A DNA stretch of 64,000 bases from Halanaerobium congolense (GCF_004366375.1 NZ_SOEF01000005.1:38698-102697), one strand, 5' to 3'; positions 16,600 through 26,253 are shown, numbered from the stretch's first letter. A program made the numbers and translations. Notes: generated from the letters alone by a model not told the origin.

Positions 16600-16622
16600 A
16601 TTAACTATTGTGGTGAATTAAA
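16600..16622. repeat. 23-bp leader repeat, copy 1
   Basis: TATTAACTATTGTGGTGAATTAA occurs here (split as TATTAACTATTG plus TGGTGAATTAA) and again at about 17638-17660. On the minus strand both copies sit directly upstream of a ribosome binding site and gene start. A decayed third form (GAACTACTGCGGT) lies near 18165. Confidence 0.7.
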
Positions 16623-16650
16623 GATTATTAGAAATTGTATCAGCTATTTA

Positions 16651-17616
16651 TCAAAAAGGTACGTCAAAATCTTCTTCATTAAATTCCTCATCAAAATCTT
16701 CATCCCAATCATCTGAAGTTTCATCTTCAAAGTTATCTTCTTTATGTTCTTCTAAAGAATATTTCTGTAATAAAAAAAGAATGATGCTACTAGATAGATT
16801 TAGAGCTAATTCTGCATATTCAACTGAAACAGATATTCTATCATTTCCTTGACCATGTCCCCCTAACTTATTTCTTAAAAAAGGAACAGCCATTAAAACT
16901 TGACTAGTAAATCCACCTCTATATTCCTCTGCTAAGTCTTCAATAAATCTTGAGTCTTTTAGTTTGCTCAACAGATAACTAGCATTACCTTCATCAATAT
17001 CTAAAATTGTTTTTAATATACTCTCCATACTTTTACAAGAATTCAAAATAGAACTCTTATAATTATGTTCCTTAAAATCTTTTTTTGCTTGGGTATATTC
17101 ATCACAAGCCCCCTCAAATCCATTCTCTTTTAATATACTATATGTTTTTTCAGTAACATCTCTAATAAAAAAATCATAATCTATCTGATAAAATTTCCCC
17201 TCACTTAATCTCCACGAAATTCGTTCATCTTCAAATGCTTTATTAACAGTTTTAGTCACTTCCGCTTTTTTACAGAACAAATCTATATCTGCTTGATTCA
17301 TTACATAATAATATATTTCTACTACATCTAATACCTTTGAAGGATAAGTGGTTTCTATAAATTGTTGAAGTTCTGTTTTGTTTTTTTCAACATTGGTGAC
17401 CAAACTATCTTTACCATAAACTTCTTTAATCAACTCTACCGTTTTGCTTAAAGTATTCTCATAATAATTTGCACCAGTGTCTGTATATTCTACCCATTCA
17501 GAATCAAGTCTTTCTAAAATCATCCATATTCTTTTGTTAAGGCGTTTAGGGAAAGAAACTTTAAGTTTTTTATTATAGATTACCTCTTGATGCCTTATTG
17601 AAAAGGGGCTTATCAT
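16651..17616 (-). CDS. HEPN/Abi_C domain protein (abortive-infection-like)
   Basis: About 321 residues. The C-terminal third (about 195-290) resembles the abortive infection C-terminal domain: SCKSMESILKTILD, then VPFLRNKLGGHGQGNDR, then EYAELALNLSSSIILFLLQ. The R-N-K-x-G-G-H segment fits the HEPN RNase-type R(X4-6)H motif. The last 35 residues are almost entirely acidic. Family members cleave RNA on phage attack. The start at 17616 has GAGGAGG 6 bases upstream. It lies in the defence cluster between a membrane protein and a recombinase gene. Confidence 0.75.
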   Translation of the reverse strand: MISPFSIRHQEVIYNKKLKVSFPKRLNKRIWMILERLDSEWVEYTDTGANYYENTLSKTVELIKEVYGKDSLVTNVEKNKTELQQFIETTYPSKVLDVVEIYYYVMNQADIDLFCKKAEVTKTVNKAFEDERISWRLSEGKFYQIDYDFFIRDVTEKTYSILKENGFEGACDEYTQAKKDFKEHNYKSSILNSCKSMESILKTILDIDEGNASYLLSKLKDSRFIEDLAEEYRGGFTSQVLMAVPFLRNKLGGHGQGNDRISVSVEYAELALNLSSSIILFLLQKYSLEEHKEDNFEDETSDDWDEDFDEEFNEEDFDVPF

Positions 17617-17637
17617 TATTAACCTCCTCAAGATTTA

Positions 17638-17660
17638 TTAACTATTGTGGTGAATTAATC
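17638..17660. repeat. 23-bp leader repeat, copy 2
   Basis: The same 23 bases as at 16600-16622, here between the membrane protein gene and the HEPN gene. The pair flanks the HEPN gene as direct repeats. Confidence 0.7.
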
Positions 17661-17662
17661 AT

Positions 17663-18142
17663 CTAATTGTTTTTTAGTTTTAATTCTACTTCATCATTAA
17701 TCTTTTTAATATTTTCTCCATTTGCCCTCCACTGCAAGAGGTAATCACCTGGCTTTGCCTCCAATTTTATTGACACAATTCGTTTTGTTTCTGGTTTGAG
17801 ATTTTTAAAAGAATAATTAAAAGAATTATTATCAAAAGCTACACTTGGAGCACCGAATATATCCGATGCGTCTTGGACGGGATTAACTTTAATAAGACCA
17901 ATACCCTCTGTTTCCACAACTACTATTCCATTCTTAGCAATCAAGCTTTCTTCTCCATTACAAAAAGCAAAACTGATATCCCACCTATCTTCATCATCCA
18001 AAGAGGTAATTTCTTCAACTTTAACCCTTAAATCCTTAACTTTTCTAGGCCTGGATTTGAATGAATAATAAGCAGCAATAATTGCAGCAATTGTTCCTAT
18101 TATAGAAGAAATAGTTCCTACAACTGGTACCAAATCTTTCAT
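17663..18142 (-). CDS. Hypothetical single-pass membrane protein
   Basis: A 159-residue protein with one N-terminal membrane helix (about 7-28, TISSIIGTIAAIIAAYYSF), a basic stretch (KSRPRKVKD), then a beta-rich soluble domain of about 115 residues. There is no catalytic motif or known family that I can name. GAGGAGG lies 7 bases from the ATG. Spacing of about 30-45 bases to both neighbours (the PD-(D/E)XK nuclease upstream and the HEPN protein downstream) suggests a common transcript, so it may be a membrane partner of one of them. Confidence 0.65.
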   Translation of the reverse strand: MKDLVPVVGTISSIIGTIAAIIAAYYSFKSRPRKVKDLRVKVEEITSLDDEDRWDISFAFCNGEESLIAKNGIVVVETEGIGLIKVNPVQDASDIFGAPSVAFDNNSFNYSFKNLKPETKRIVSIKLEAKPGDYLLQWRANGENIKKINDEVELKLKNN

Positions 18143-18173
18143 AAAAACCTCCTCAAATTATGAACTACTGCGG

Positions 18174-19160
18174 TTATCCCTTTACTTTCAGTGCTTTTAT
18201 TACCTTTCTCCCCAGTGATCTAGTATTTCTTTTATTCCCTGAGTCAAAATATAGACTGACATCTAAATCTTTATCCCTTATTATCTTTCTCAATAATGGT
18301 TTTGCTACCTCATATTCCTGTTCATTTAGATTGTAGACTTTAATTGAGCTGCTCTCGTACTTTTCAATTCTATATTTTCCATCTCTTAGCTCTACAGTTA
18401 CAGACTCTTTAATATCACCCAAATCATCAGCTACTCGCTCTGGAGAAGTGAATTTAATATTCGTCTCAATAATATGTCTAATAAAGGCCTTAAGGGTGTT
18501 TCTAACATAATCTGAAATAGGATCAATCTCAAAGTTGGCTTCACTCTTAAGTAATGACTTTAATAATCCTGCAAGTGTACCTGAATCATCCGCCGCATCC
18601 CACTTTAACCAAACCTTATCATCATTTGATTCCTGATCAATTATTAAATTATCAAACTCTTTTTTAAGTGAGTTAAAATCACCAGAAGGGGTTAGAAAAA
18701 CCATTAAAACTTTTGTTTCCTTATCTTCAGTTCTATTAATTTCTGATCTAATAGCCTTATACTCCTGTTTAAACTGATCATTTTGAGCAGAAGAAGGCTT
18801 TATCTTGTTTTCAACAGCTATTTTTAGAATTTCTTTAGTTTCATATTCAGCTGTCACTGGATCAAACATATCATCATAAATCTGAATCTCAATATCTAAA
18901 TATCGTTTTTGTCCTTTGTAATTATATGGAGACTCAAGAGTAACTTCTACTTCAAGGCTATTTTTATTTTTCAGCAGGTCACTGTTATTTTCAAATAGTT
19001 CTTTTGCAGTAAGTTCATCTAAAAGCTTAAGGAATTCTTTTAAAAAAGTGTCTTTTAATCCATGTTCCTGATAGGGGTTAATGAGAAACGAAAGCATAGC
19101 ACTCATGTTATTCTCATTTAAGCTTCCTTTACCCTGACTTAAAGCAGTAAAAATATTCAT
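18174..19160 (-). CDS. PD-(D/E)XK nuclease superfamily protein
   Basis: About 328 residues. The N-terminal half carries the nuclease core of the PDDEXK_4 group: a conserved N-terminal Glu-Asn stretch (LNENNMSAMLSFLINPYQEH), the strand RYLDIEIQI with the metal-binding Asp, then IAVENKIKPSSAQNDQ with the E-x-K pair, followed by QFKQEYKAI. Such proteins cluster with restriction and abortive-infection genes. The C-terminal part is helical with no known domain. The start codon is ATG at 19160 behind GGGTGG. Catalytic activity is inferred only from the motif. Confidence 0.75.
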   Translation of the reverse strand: MNIFTALSQGKGSLNENNMSAMLSFLINPYQEHGLKDTFLKEFLKLLDELTAKELFENNSDLLKNKNSLEVEVTLESPYNYKGQKRYLDIEIQIYDDMFDPVTAEYETKEILKIAVENKIKPSSAQNDQFKQEYKAIRSEINRTEDKETKVLMVFLTPSGDFNSLKKEFDNLIIDQESNDDKVWLKWDAADDSGTLAGLLKSLLKSEANFEIDPISDYVRNTLKAFIRHIIETNIKFTSPERVADDLGDIKESVTVELRDGKYRIEKYESSSIKVYNLNEQEYEVAKPLLRKIIRDKDLDVSLYFDSGNKRNTRSLGRKVIKALKVKG

Positions 19161-19182
19161 CAAGTATCATCCACCCTTTAAA

Positions 19183-20142
19183 TTATTTGCTGATAGTAAA
19201 ATATTCATATTGTGGTTTTGCTTCACTCCAGGGAAATACATCAGCAGAAACAACAGTCTGTAAAGTCCAACGATAATCATTTCCAGCCTCCAAAATAGTA
19301 TCTTTAATCTTATATTCCTGAGCATTATTAATAGTAATCCAGTCTAATCTTTCCCACTCATCATTATCTAACTTCTTTTCAATTCTAAGATAAGCTTTGT
19401 CTGTTTCTGGGATATAATCAAATTCAAAAGTAGGAGCTACTGTATCGATAACCTGATTAGCAACAGGGTAATTTAAATTCGGAAAGTCTATCTGAAAGTC
19501 TGAAAGTTTAATCTCAGCCTTAAATTCTTCTTGAGTTCCATCAGCAAATTCAACTATATAGGTATAGTATCCTGCTAAAGGTTCAGTTAGATTCCAGTAT
19601 TGATGCCATTGAGAACCAAAGTGAGGCTCCAGAGTATATTCTTTCCCATCTGGATCAATTACTTTACCAGACTTAATTTCTTTCCCAGATAAAGGATTAG
19701 CATAAAATGCTATTTGCCAAACTCCTTTATTATGAAACTCAGAGTAATATTTAAGCACACTTGCTATTGTGTTTACAGGTATATCAACTATATTTTCTCC
19801 TGCATCTATATTAATAGTATTCTCCCATAAAACTATTTGATCTTCATTTGATTGTGAAACAACTTTCGAACTAACATTTGAAGCTCCTTTTAGTACTCTT
19901 ACTGTTGCTTTTCCACTATCTAAATCCTCAATCTTATAACTTCCATTCTCACTTGTCACTTCCTGCTTATTATCTATTTCTATAACAACATTACTTAAAT
20001 TGCTGCTAACTCCATCCTTTAACACAGTTACATTTCCAGTAACAAAAGAATCTTCAGTATTAGTTAGGCCATTTCCACTATTACAAGCAGTAAGTGTTAC
20101 AGCAAGTACCATAATTAAAATAATTAGTAAGTATTTCTTCAC
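19183..20142 (-). CDS. Lipoprotein with carboxypeptidase-regulatory-like domain
   Basis: About 319 residues. A signal peptide of type II is clear: KKYLLIILIMVLAV, then the lipobox LTAC with Cys at about residue 20. Next comes a beta-sandwich region (about 35-110) resembling carboxypeptidase regulatory or Cna-B-like repeats (VTGNVTVLKDG, then SENGSYKIEDLDSG), and a C-terminal Fn3-like part (TFEFDYIPETDKAYLRIEKK). The GTG at 20142 follows GGGGGG by 7 bases. An exported lipoprotein is unusual inside a restriction/defence cluster, and no function is evident. Confidence 0.75.
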   Translation of the reverse strand: MKKYLLIILIMVLAVTLTACNSGNGLTNTEDSFVTGNVTVLKDGVSSNLSNVVIEIDNKQEVTSENGSYKIEDLDSGKATVRVLKGASNVSSKVVSQSNEDQIVLWENTINIDAGENIVDIPVNTIASVLKYYSEFHNKGVWQIAFYANPLSGKEIKSGKVIDPDGKEYTLEPHFGSQWHQYWNLTEPLAGYYTYIVEFADGTQEEFKAEIKLSDFQIDFPNLNYPVANQVIDTVAPTFEFDYIPETDKAYLRIEKKLDNDEWERLDWITINNAQEYKIKDTILEAGNDYRWTLQTVVSADVFPWSEAKPQYEYFTISK

Positions 20143-20183
20143 AAAGCTTCCCCCCTTTATAGGTTTATCACTAACTTGTCTTT

Positions 20184-21182
20184 TTATTTTGGATAGCAGC
20201 AAGCTCTAACTCTTATTTCTGCATCTCCATAAGGCTTCTCTTTTTTCATTCTTCTTTTTATTGCCCTTCTCCGTTGACGTGATAATTTATATATTGGGCT
20301 GTCAACCATGCTGTAACCATTTTCACTTAAATTGTTGATTAAATCTTCCTTATTTATTTCATTTTTGTCACAATATATAGATACTGCTTCTTTGCTAACT
20401 ATTTTTGAGTTCTTTACATTTTCAGCAATCTCACTCACATCATCTTCGGGAGGTATAAGTTTATTAAAATCATCATGACAGAATAACCTGTTAATCATTT
20501 TATTGTATTTTGGTTTTTGCTTGAATAATACTTTATTAGACATATTAGAAAAATCTTCATTGTGATCTAGTTTTATCCCAAAGGCACATTGAACACCAGG
20601 CCGTTTAAACGGCTGTAATCCAATTAGCTTCATATTATTTAGATCATTAGCTATAAGTTCTTGGTCCATATAACTTCTAATGCAACCTACTCCTTCAGTC
20701 CTTGGAGTAAATCTACTTTCCTCACTGTTATAAACATGTGTTGCAAAAAATGCTGCAACAGCAATATCAGAGCTTAGATCCAACAAATCGGTCTTAAGTT
20801 CATAATGTTGAGCTAATGCATCATAATGAATATCCATACCGTCATTCTCTGCAAATATAACTTTGGGATGAGTCTTTAATATTAAGGAGAAGTCAATAAT
20901 TTTGAGCCGATTTATCATTACATCTTTTCTAGTAGGATTACCTCTGAAAATACTGGGTTTACAGGGATATCTTGAATCATAATTATCATTCTCTCCCCTA
21001 TAAAAAGTAAAAAACATGTTTTTAGGTAAAGCAGACATTTTACCGTTTGGCATTTGCATGAGATTAAAAGACAGCTTTCTTCTAATATAACCAAGACGTT
21101 TTGATTTCAAATTTAGTAAAGGACTATTTGATTCAAAATGACGTATAGCTTCAAATATATCACTATATATTTTGGGACTCAT
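20184..21182 (-). CDS. FRG-domain protein
   Basis: A 332-residue protein with an FRG domain, named after its conserved residues. FTFYRGEND is near residue 60 and the second block ALAQHYELKTDLLDLSSDIA leads into VAAFFATHVY. FRG proteins are widespread in defence islands, with unknown activity. The C terminus is very basic (RQRRRAIKRRMKKEK), which suggests nucleic-acid binding. GAGGAG is 8 bases before the ATG. It directly follows the YgjP peptidase and type I restriction genes on the same strand, so it may be an accessory of that system. Confidence 0.8.
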   Translation of the reverse strand: MSPKIYSDIFEAIRHFESNSPLLNLKSKRLGYIRRKLSFNLMQMPNGKMSALPKNMFFTFYRGENDNYDSRYPCKPSIFRGNPTRKDVMINRLKIIDFSLILKTHPKVIFAENDGMDIHYDALAQHYELKTDLLDLSSDIAVAAFFATHVYNSEESRFTPRTEGVGCIRSYMDQELIANDLNNMKLIGLQPFKRPGVQCAFGIKLDHNEDFSNMSNKVLFKQKPKYNKMINRLFCHDDFNKLIPPEDDVSEIAENVKNSKIVSKEAVSIYCDKNEINKEDLINNLSENGYSMVDSPIYKLSRQRRRAIKRRMKKEKPYGDAEIRVRACCYPK

Positions 21183-21201
21183 AAATTATCTCCTCAATCT
21201 T

Positions 21202-21930
21202 TTAAAAGTCTAATCGCTTACCATTCACTTTAAGCCACTCTTTTTTCTCTTTAATGTTAGGTATAACAGAAGCTACTGTTGCCCAGAAATCTCTAGAATG
21301 ATTGTCATGTATTAGGTGGGTAAGCTCATGTACCACCAAATAATCCACAATAGACATTGGTGCCATGATGATCTTCCAGTTAAAGTTAAGGTTGTTTTTA
21401 CTGCTGCAGCTGCCCCAGCGCTTCTTCTGTTTTTTCACAACCACATTGTTTGGTTCAACATCAAGCTTAACCTTATACTTATCCACTCGCTCATTAATCT
21501 TTTCTTTAGCATGTTCACGATACCATTCAATTAAACGGGTCCGAATCTCTTCTCGTCGCTTTTCTTTCTTATCTGCAAGCTCCACTGGATAGTCAATAAT
21601 GAATTTCCCCTGGTAGAGCTTTACTTCCACTTTTGAAATTTCTGCCGGATTAACCTCCAACCTATATCTTCGATCTAAATAAGGAAGTTTCTCTCCAGTC
21701 ATGAATTCTTTTTCTTTTGGTGCAGGCTTAATCTTATCCATTTCCCTTAATTTGGAAAGAATCCAGTTAGTTTTTTTCTTTAGTACATCTTCTATTTTAG
21801 TTTCTGCTGTATTTTTTGGAGATCTAACTATTAAATTCCTCTCATGATCAACAATGATCCCCATAGTTTTACGTCTAGTGCGTATTATTTCATAATTTAT
21901 TAGTTTATTTCCCAGTTTGATCTGCTGCAT
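21202..21930 (-). CDS. YgjP-type zinc metallopeptidase
   Basis: A 242-residue protein of the YgjP/SprT-like family. The zinc motif is HELTHLIHDNHSRDFW (HExxH plus a downstream His), preceded by KKQKKRWGSCSSKNNLNFNW, the conserved WGSCS block. Members are often encoded next to type I restriction genes, and the role is unproven. GGAGG is 4-5 bases before the ATG. It lies 12 bases downstream of hsdR, so it is almost certainly cotranscribed with hsdMSR. Confidence 0.9.
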   Translation of the reverse strand: MQQIKLGNKLINYEIIRTRRKTMGIIVDHERNLIVRSPKNTAETKIEDVLKKKTNWILSKLREMDKIKPAPKEKEFMTGEKLPYLDRRYRLEVNPAEISKVEVKLYQGKFIIDYPVELADKKEKRREEIRTRLIEWYREHAKEKINERVDKYKVKLDVEPNNVVVKKQKKRWGSCSSKNNLNFNWKIIMAPMSIVDYLVVHELTHLIHDNHSRDFWATVASVIPNIKEKKEWLKVNGKRLDF

Positions 21931-21942
21931 TCTTACCTCCGA

Positions 21943-24900
21943 TTAAAACATAAATATATTCTGAGAGAGCTTAATTATCTTGTTAGTTAAACTCTCATAT
22001 TTCTGCTTGAACTCGTCATATTTGATCAGATGAACCTTGGTTGTTTTTCGCATCTTCTGAAGAACTTCAGTCTTCTGACGCCAGAGATCAATTTTAGTGT
22101 ACTCACTTAAGTCATTAAAGATATTCTGAGTAACTTCCTTCACTGTCTTATTTACATAAGGCTCATCACTACCTTCTCCTGCAGTATATTCACCAGGCTC
22201 TTCTGCAACTTTGCCCTTTTCTTCTTTATCTCTCTCATTTAAAAGAAGTTCATAAAGGGCAAACTCTTTCTTGTTTAACCCCAGTTTTTCTGCTTTCGAC
22301 TGGACTGTTCTCATATCATTAATAATATCCTTCATCTCACCAATCTGTTCTAAAAGACTCATCTGATTATTTTTTCTCTTTTCGATGATCTCTTCCAGTC
22401 GCTCACTTAGTTTTTTATAATAGACAGGGTTTTCTTCCATCTGTACATTAATTTCTTTCTTTATCGCATGCTCCATCTCACTGGCTTTAGCTTTATCAGA
22501 TTTTAAGTCATCTAGAGTTTCTTCAAACTTTTTCTCATCAAGTATAGATACTGGCTCATGCAAGACTCTGACACTGCTTGCTCTGATATGATCATCTATC
22601 AGTTTTTTAACCTTTTCTCCCATACCCTTAATATCAATACTATCATCACGATATCTATTTCTCACTGCTGTATAAATTTTACTCAACTTGTATAAATCCT
22701 TACGGTAAGGATCAGCTATCGGGTGAGGCATGATGATATCCATACTCTTAGCAAAGTCCTTAAAGTCATTTTTGAAGTCATTTCTCTTCTCTTCGTCTTC
22801 AAAGATCTCAATACAGGCTTCCAGGTCATCCATATCTGTATTTCTAAAATATTTCATTACCTCTCTGTGATTGGCTTCCAGTCTTGGCTTCTCATCTTCA
22901 ATTGGAGTTACAGCATTTTCCACATCAGAAGGATTAAAGATAGCCAGTGCCTTTTTAAGGTTATCAAAGACTCCATAATAATCTACTACCAGACCATAAT
23001 TCTTCTCAGGATAAACTCTGTTAACTCGGGCAATAGCCTGCAGCAAGTTATGTTCTTTCAGAGACTTATCCAAATACATAACCTGCTCAACTGGAGCATC
23101 AAAACCAGTCAAGAGCATATCACAAACGATGATTATTTTAAGTGAAGAGTGAGGATTCTTAAACCTCTCAACTATTCTAGATTTCTGATCATTATCAACA
23201 CTGTATTTTTTAAGCAAGCCCTCATCATTGTGCCCGCCAGAGATTAATACAGCTGTTTCTGGACCGTCTAACTCATCAATCGCCTCTTTATACCTAACTG
23301 CTGCCTGTCTGCTTACGGCCACTATTTGAGCCTTAAAAGGGGCAATCTTTTCCGTATAATGTTTAATAATATCCAGGGCAATAGTTTTAATCCTGGAACT
23401 TGCTTCAGCTATATCATTTTCAGTAGCATATTTTTCTTTTATCTTCTGTTTTTCTTCATCTGAATATCTGTGGAAGGTTTGATCAAAGACTTCATCTAAA
23501 GTTCTATCCTCCACATGTAACTCAGCCAGTCTGCTCTCATATTTAATTGGCAGGGTAGCATTATCGGCAACTGATTCTTCTATCGTGTAAGTATCAATAT
23601 AGTCACCGAAGGTTCTTAAGGTGCTTCTTGATTCTTTATCAATTGGTGTTCCTGTAAAACCTATGTAAGCTGCATTTGGTAGAGCTCTCCTCATATTAGA
23701 GGCTAAATCTTTAAACTGAGTTCTGTGAGCCTCATCAGCCATTACAAATACATTCTCTCTTTCGGTTAAAACAGGATATTTTTCATCTTCATATTCCTGA
23801 AACTTATGGATAGTAGTCATAATAGTTCTGCCTGCTTCTGAGGACAAAAGCTCTTTTAAGTCTTTTACACTACCTGCTCTTTCTGGATTAGGAAAACCAC
23901 ATTTTTTGAAAGTACCACTGATCTGTTCATCAAGGTCAACTCTATCTGTTACAATTAGCATTGTAGGATTGCCAATATCCTTCATCCTTCTCAGTTTAAG
24001 GGCTAAAAAGAGCATGGTTAAAGATTTGCCTGAGCCCTGAGTATGCCAGACAGTTCCGTTTCTGTCTTCTAAACTCTTAGCATTCTTTATTCTTTCTACT
24101 GCTTTCTGCACAGCTCTGTACTGCTGATAGCGGCAGGCCATTTTAACTTTAGCATTACCCTTATCTTCAAAAACAGTAAAGTTCCTGATAATATCTAAAA
24201 ATCTGTTCTTTTTAAAAAGTGAGAAAAGAAGTATATCCTGTCCTGTAGGCACTTTTCCCAGTAGTTCTGCCAAAGAGTCTTTAGTATAAGGATAAGGATC
24301 TTTCCAGCCTTTAAATGCCTGTGCTGGAGCACCTACTGTAGCAGAGGTAGCTGAGTCACCCCAGGCTGCAACAAGCAGTTGATTGGGGTAAAATAATTCT
24401 TCTGCTCCTTCTTCAGTATCATCACTTCTTATGTTTTGATATCTTCTCAGCTGATTTATTGCCTCTTCTTCTGGTTCATTACAGGTAGTATTATTTTTGC
24501 ATTCTATTACAGCCAGAGGTAAACCATTAACAAACAGAGTTATGTCAGGTTTAATTGGATCTTTTCCTTTGACTCGAAATTGGTTGATTGCTATAAAAGA
24601 ATTATTATCAAGATTCTCATAATCTATGTACTTTACAGTCTGGTTTTTCTTGCCATGACCTATATCCTGCTGTAAACTTATGTGATTAATCAGTTTATCA
24701 TAGATCATCTCATTGGCTGCCATCAAGGAATTAGCTTTTAGACGGGCTGGTCTGATCTCATTAACTGCCTTATTCAAGTTGTTCTCATTGATCCAGGGAT
24801 TGATTCTTTTAAGAGCACTCTTAAGCTCCTCAATTAAAATCACCTGGTGTTCTGATTCTCTTGCCGGCAGCTCTACAAAATCCTTATCCAGCTGATCATA

Positions 24901-24978
24901 GACTTTATAGCCCAAAGTTTTAAATAAATCTAAAGCAGGTTTTTCTGATTGCTGATATTCATCCCAATTTCCAGTCAT
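21943..24978 (-). CDS. hsdR: Type I restriction enzyme, R subunit
   Basis: A 1,011-residue HsdR, the ATP-dependent translocase and nuclease of a type I restriction system. The N-terminal PD-(D/E)XK nuclease includes KPDITLFVNGLPLAVIECKN (about 150-170). The helicase core has Walker A TQGSGKSLTM, the DEAH box VMADEAHRTQF, and later VCDMLLTGFDAP and QAIARVNR. A helical C-terminal region binds the methylase. Length is normal. It lies 3 bases after hsdS and there is no sign of a frameshift. With HsdM and HsdS it should cut unmodified foreign DNA far from the recognition site. Confidence 0.95.
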   Translation of the reverse strand: MTGNWDEYQQSEKPALDLFKTLGYKVYDQLDKDFVELPARESEHQVILIEELKSALKRINPWINENNLNKAVNEIRPARLKANSLMAANEMIYDKLINHISLQQDIGHGKKNQTVKYIDYENLDNNSFIAINQFRVKGKDPIKPDITLFVNGLPLAVIECKNNTTCNEPEEEAINQLRRYQNIRSDDTEEGAEELFYPNQLLVAAWGDSATSATVGAPAQAFKGWKDPYPYTKDSLAELLGKVPTGQDILLFSLFKKNRFLDIIRNFTVFEDKGNAKVKMACRYQQYRAVQKAVERIKNAKSLEDRNGTVWHTQGSGKSLTMLFLALKLRRMKDIGNPTMLIVTDRVDLDEQISGTFKKCGFPNPERAGSVKDLKELLSSEAGRTIMTTIHKFQEYEDEKYPVLTERENVFVMADEAHRTQFKDLASNMRRALPNAAYIGFTGTPIDKESRSTLRTFGDYIDTYTIEESVADNATLPIKYESRLAELHVEDRTLDEVFDQTFHRYSDEEKQKIKEKYATENDIAEASSRIKTIALDIIKHYTEKIAPFKAQIVAVSRQAAVRYKEAIDELDGPETAVLISGGHNDEGLLKKYSVDNDQKSRIVERFKNPHSSLKIIIVCDMLLTGFDAPVEQVMYLDKSLKEHNLLQAIARVNRVYPEKNYGLVVDYYGVFDNLKKALAIFNPSDVENAVTPIEDEKPRLEANHREVMKYFRNTDMDDLEACIEIFEDEEKRNDFKNDFKDFAKSMDIIMPHPIADPYRKDLYKLSKIYTAVRNRYRDDSIDIKGMGEKVKKLIDDHIRASSVRVLHEPVSILDEKKFEETLDDLKSDKAKASEMEHAIKKEINVQMEENPVYYKKLSERLEEIIEKRKNNQMSLLEQIGEMKDIINDMRTVQSKAEKLGLNKKEFALYELLLNERDKEEKGKVAEEPGEYTAGEGSDEPYVNKTVKEVTQNIFNDLSEYTKIDLWRQKTEVLQKMRKTTKVHLIKYDEFKQKYESLTNKIIKLSQNIFMF

Positions 24979-24981
24979 TTT

Positions 24982-26253
24982 CTAAACCTCCATCTCTGTA
25001 TTTACTCTAATCTCTCCTGTTAATAGTTTCTGCATTAAACCTTTTTTAAGTTGCTCGAGTTTTACTTTATATTCTTCTTCCTTCTGTATCTTAGCATCTA
25101 CCGATGATAGGATTGATGCTATTTTCTTTTGTTCTTGTATTGGTGGGGTTGGAACATCAACAGACTTTAAGTTTTTAGCATTTATATTTGCTTGACTTGC
25201 ACCCCTTGTTGCAATCGAATCAAGTATGCTACCTGCATTATAAGAATTCAAATAATAATTAAGATAATAACTATCACATTTATCATTAGTTCTAAGTCTT
25301 ATTAAATATGAAGCAAACACATAATCCCCTTCAAGAGTAAATATACCGTTTTTCCCAACCAGATCAACACTGTTAGTCCTATTAAAAAGTATATCTCCCT
25401 TTTTTACCTTATATTTCTCAAATTCAGTATCATCTAAATCTATATATTTCATAGGCTCATCAATCATATATCCCCTGTAAAAATTATTCATTCTAAAAAT
25501 AGGGTATTGTCCTTCTAAATACATTTTGTCTGAAATTCCATATTGTACTTTTGAAGTCAATTCATTAACTGTTGATATTTCCCAGTGCTTTGGTATCTCA
25601 ATTCTCTTTGCACCTATTCGCACTTCCTTAAACTCACTATGCCCAATCCCTTTAGTAAGTAATTCCTGCATTAATCCTTTTTTCATTTCTTTTGTTTCTT
25701 CTATTACTTTATCAGTTTTTTCTATTGATTTATCTACTGATGATAGAATTGATGCTATTTTTTTCTGTTCTCTTTTTGGGGGCGTTGGTATATTTAAGTT
25801 TTCAAATATTTTGCCAGCAACATGAGGAACAGATGTACCAATTGTTGTACTCTGAAATATTTTAAAATTATTTCTAAGTTGATAAAATAAATATTGATTG
25901 TTTATATCATCTTCACATTTCAATCTCGCCATAGTCGAAGATAATGCACCATTAAACCCCATAAAAACATTCCCTGAATAAGAACCATCCCAAATCATTA
26001 ATATTTCATTTTCTTTTACTTCTACTTTATTATCATCATTTTTTGAACACCACTCGGGAAAATCATTTCCTCTTAAATAATTAACACTCAAATATGGAAT
26101 TGAATTTTCACCGTTTTTGGAATCAAATAACTTATTTGGTCTTTTGCCTTTCCGTTTTTTAATGACTTTTTTAAGCTTTTTAACTTTCCATTCTTCAGGG
26201 ATCAACTTAGTTTTAGGTCCAACCCTTACTTCCTTATATCCCTCTTTAACCAT
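24982..26253 (-). CDS. hsdS: Type I restriction specificity subunit
   Basis: About 423 residues with two target recognition domains, each followed by a conserved helical spacer. The spacer motifs are near-repeats, PPKREQKKIASILSSVD in the first half and PPIQEQKKIASILSSVD in the second. HsdS sets the bipartite DNA sequence recognised. Near-identical DNA in the two spacers (for example 25064-25140 and 25700-25790) could allow domain shuffling. The start at 26253 is inside the end of hsdM, with AAGGAG 10 bases upstream, so translation is coupled. Confidence 0.93.
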   Translation of the reverse strand: MVKEGYKEVRVGPKTKLIPEEWKVKKLKKVIKKRKGKRPNKLFDSKNGENSIPYLSVNYLRGNDFPEWCSKNDDNKVEVKENEILMIWDGSYSGNVFMGFNGALSSTMARLKCEDDINNQYLFYQLRNNFKIFQSTTIGTSVPHVAGKIFENLNIPTPPKREQKKIASILSSVDKSIEKTDKVIEETKEMKKGLMQELLTKGIGHSEFKEVRIGAKRIEIPKHWEISTVNELTSKVQYGISDKMYLEGQYPIFRMNNFYRGYMIDEPMKYIDLDDTEFEKYKVKKGDILFNRTNSVDLVGKNGIFTLEGDYVFASYLIRLRTNDKCDSYYLNYYLNSYNAGSILDSIATRGASQANINAKNLKSVDVPTPPIQEQKKIASILSSVDAKIQKEEEYKVKLEQLKKGLMQKLLTGEIRVNTEMEV

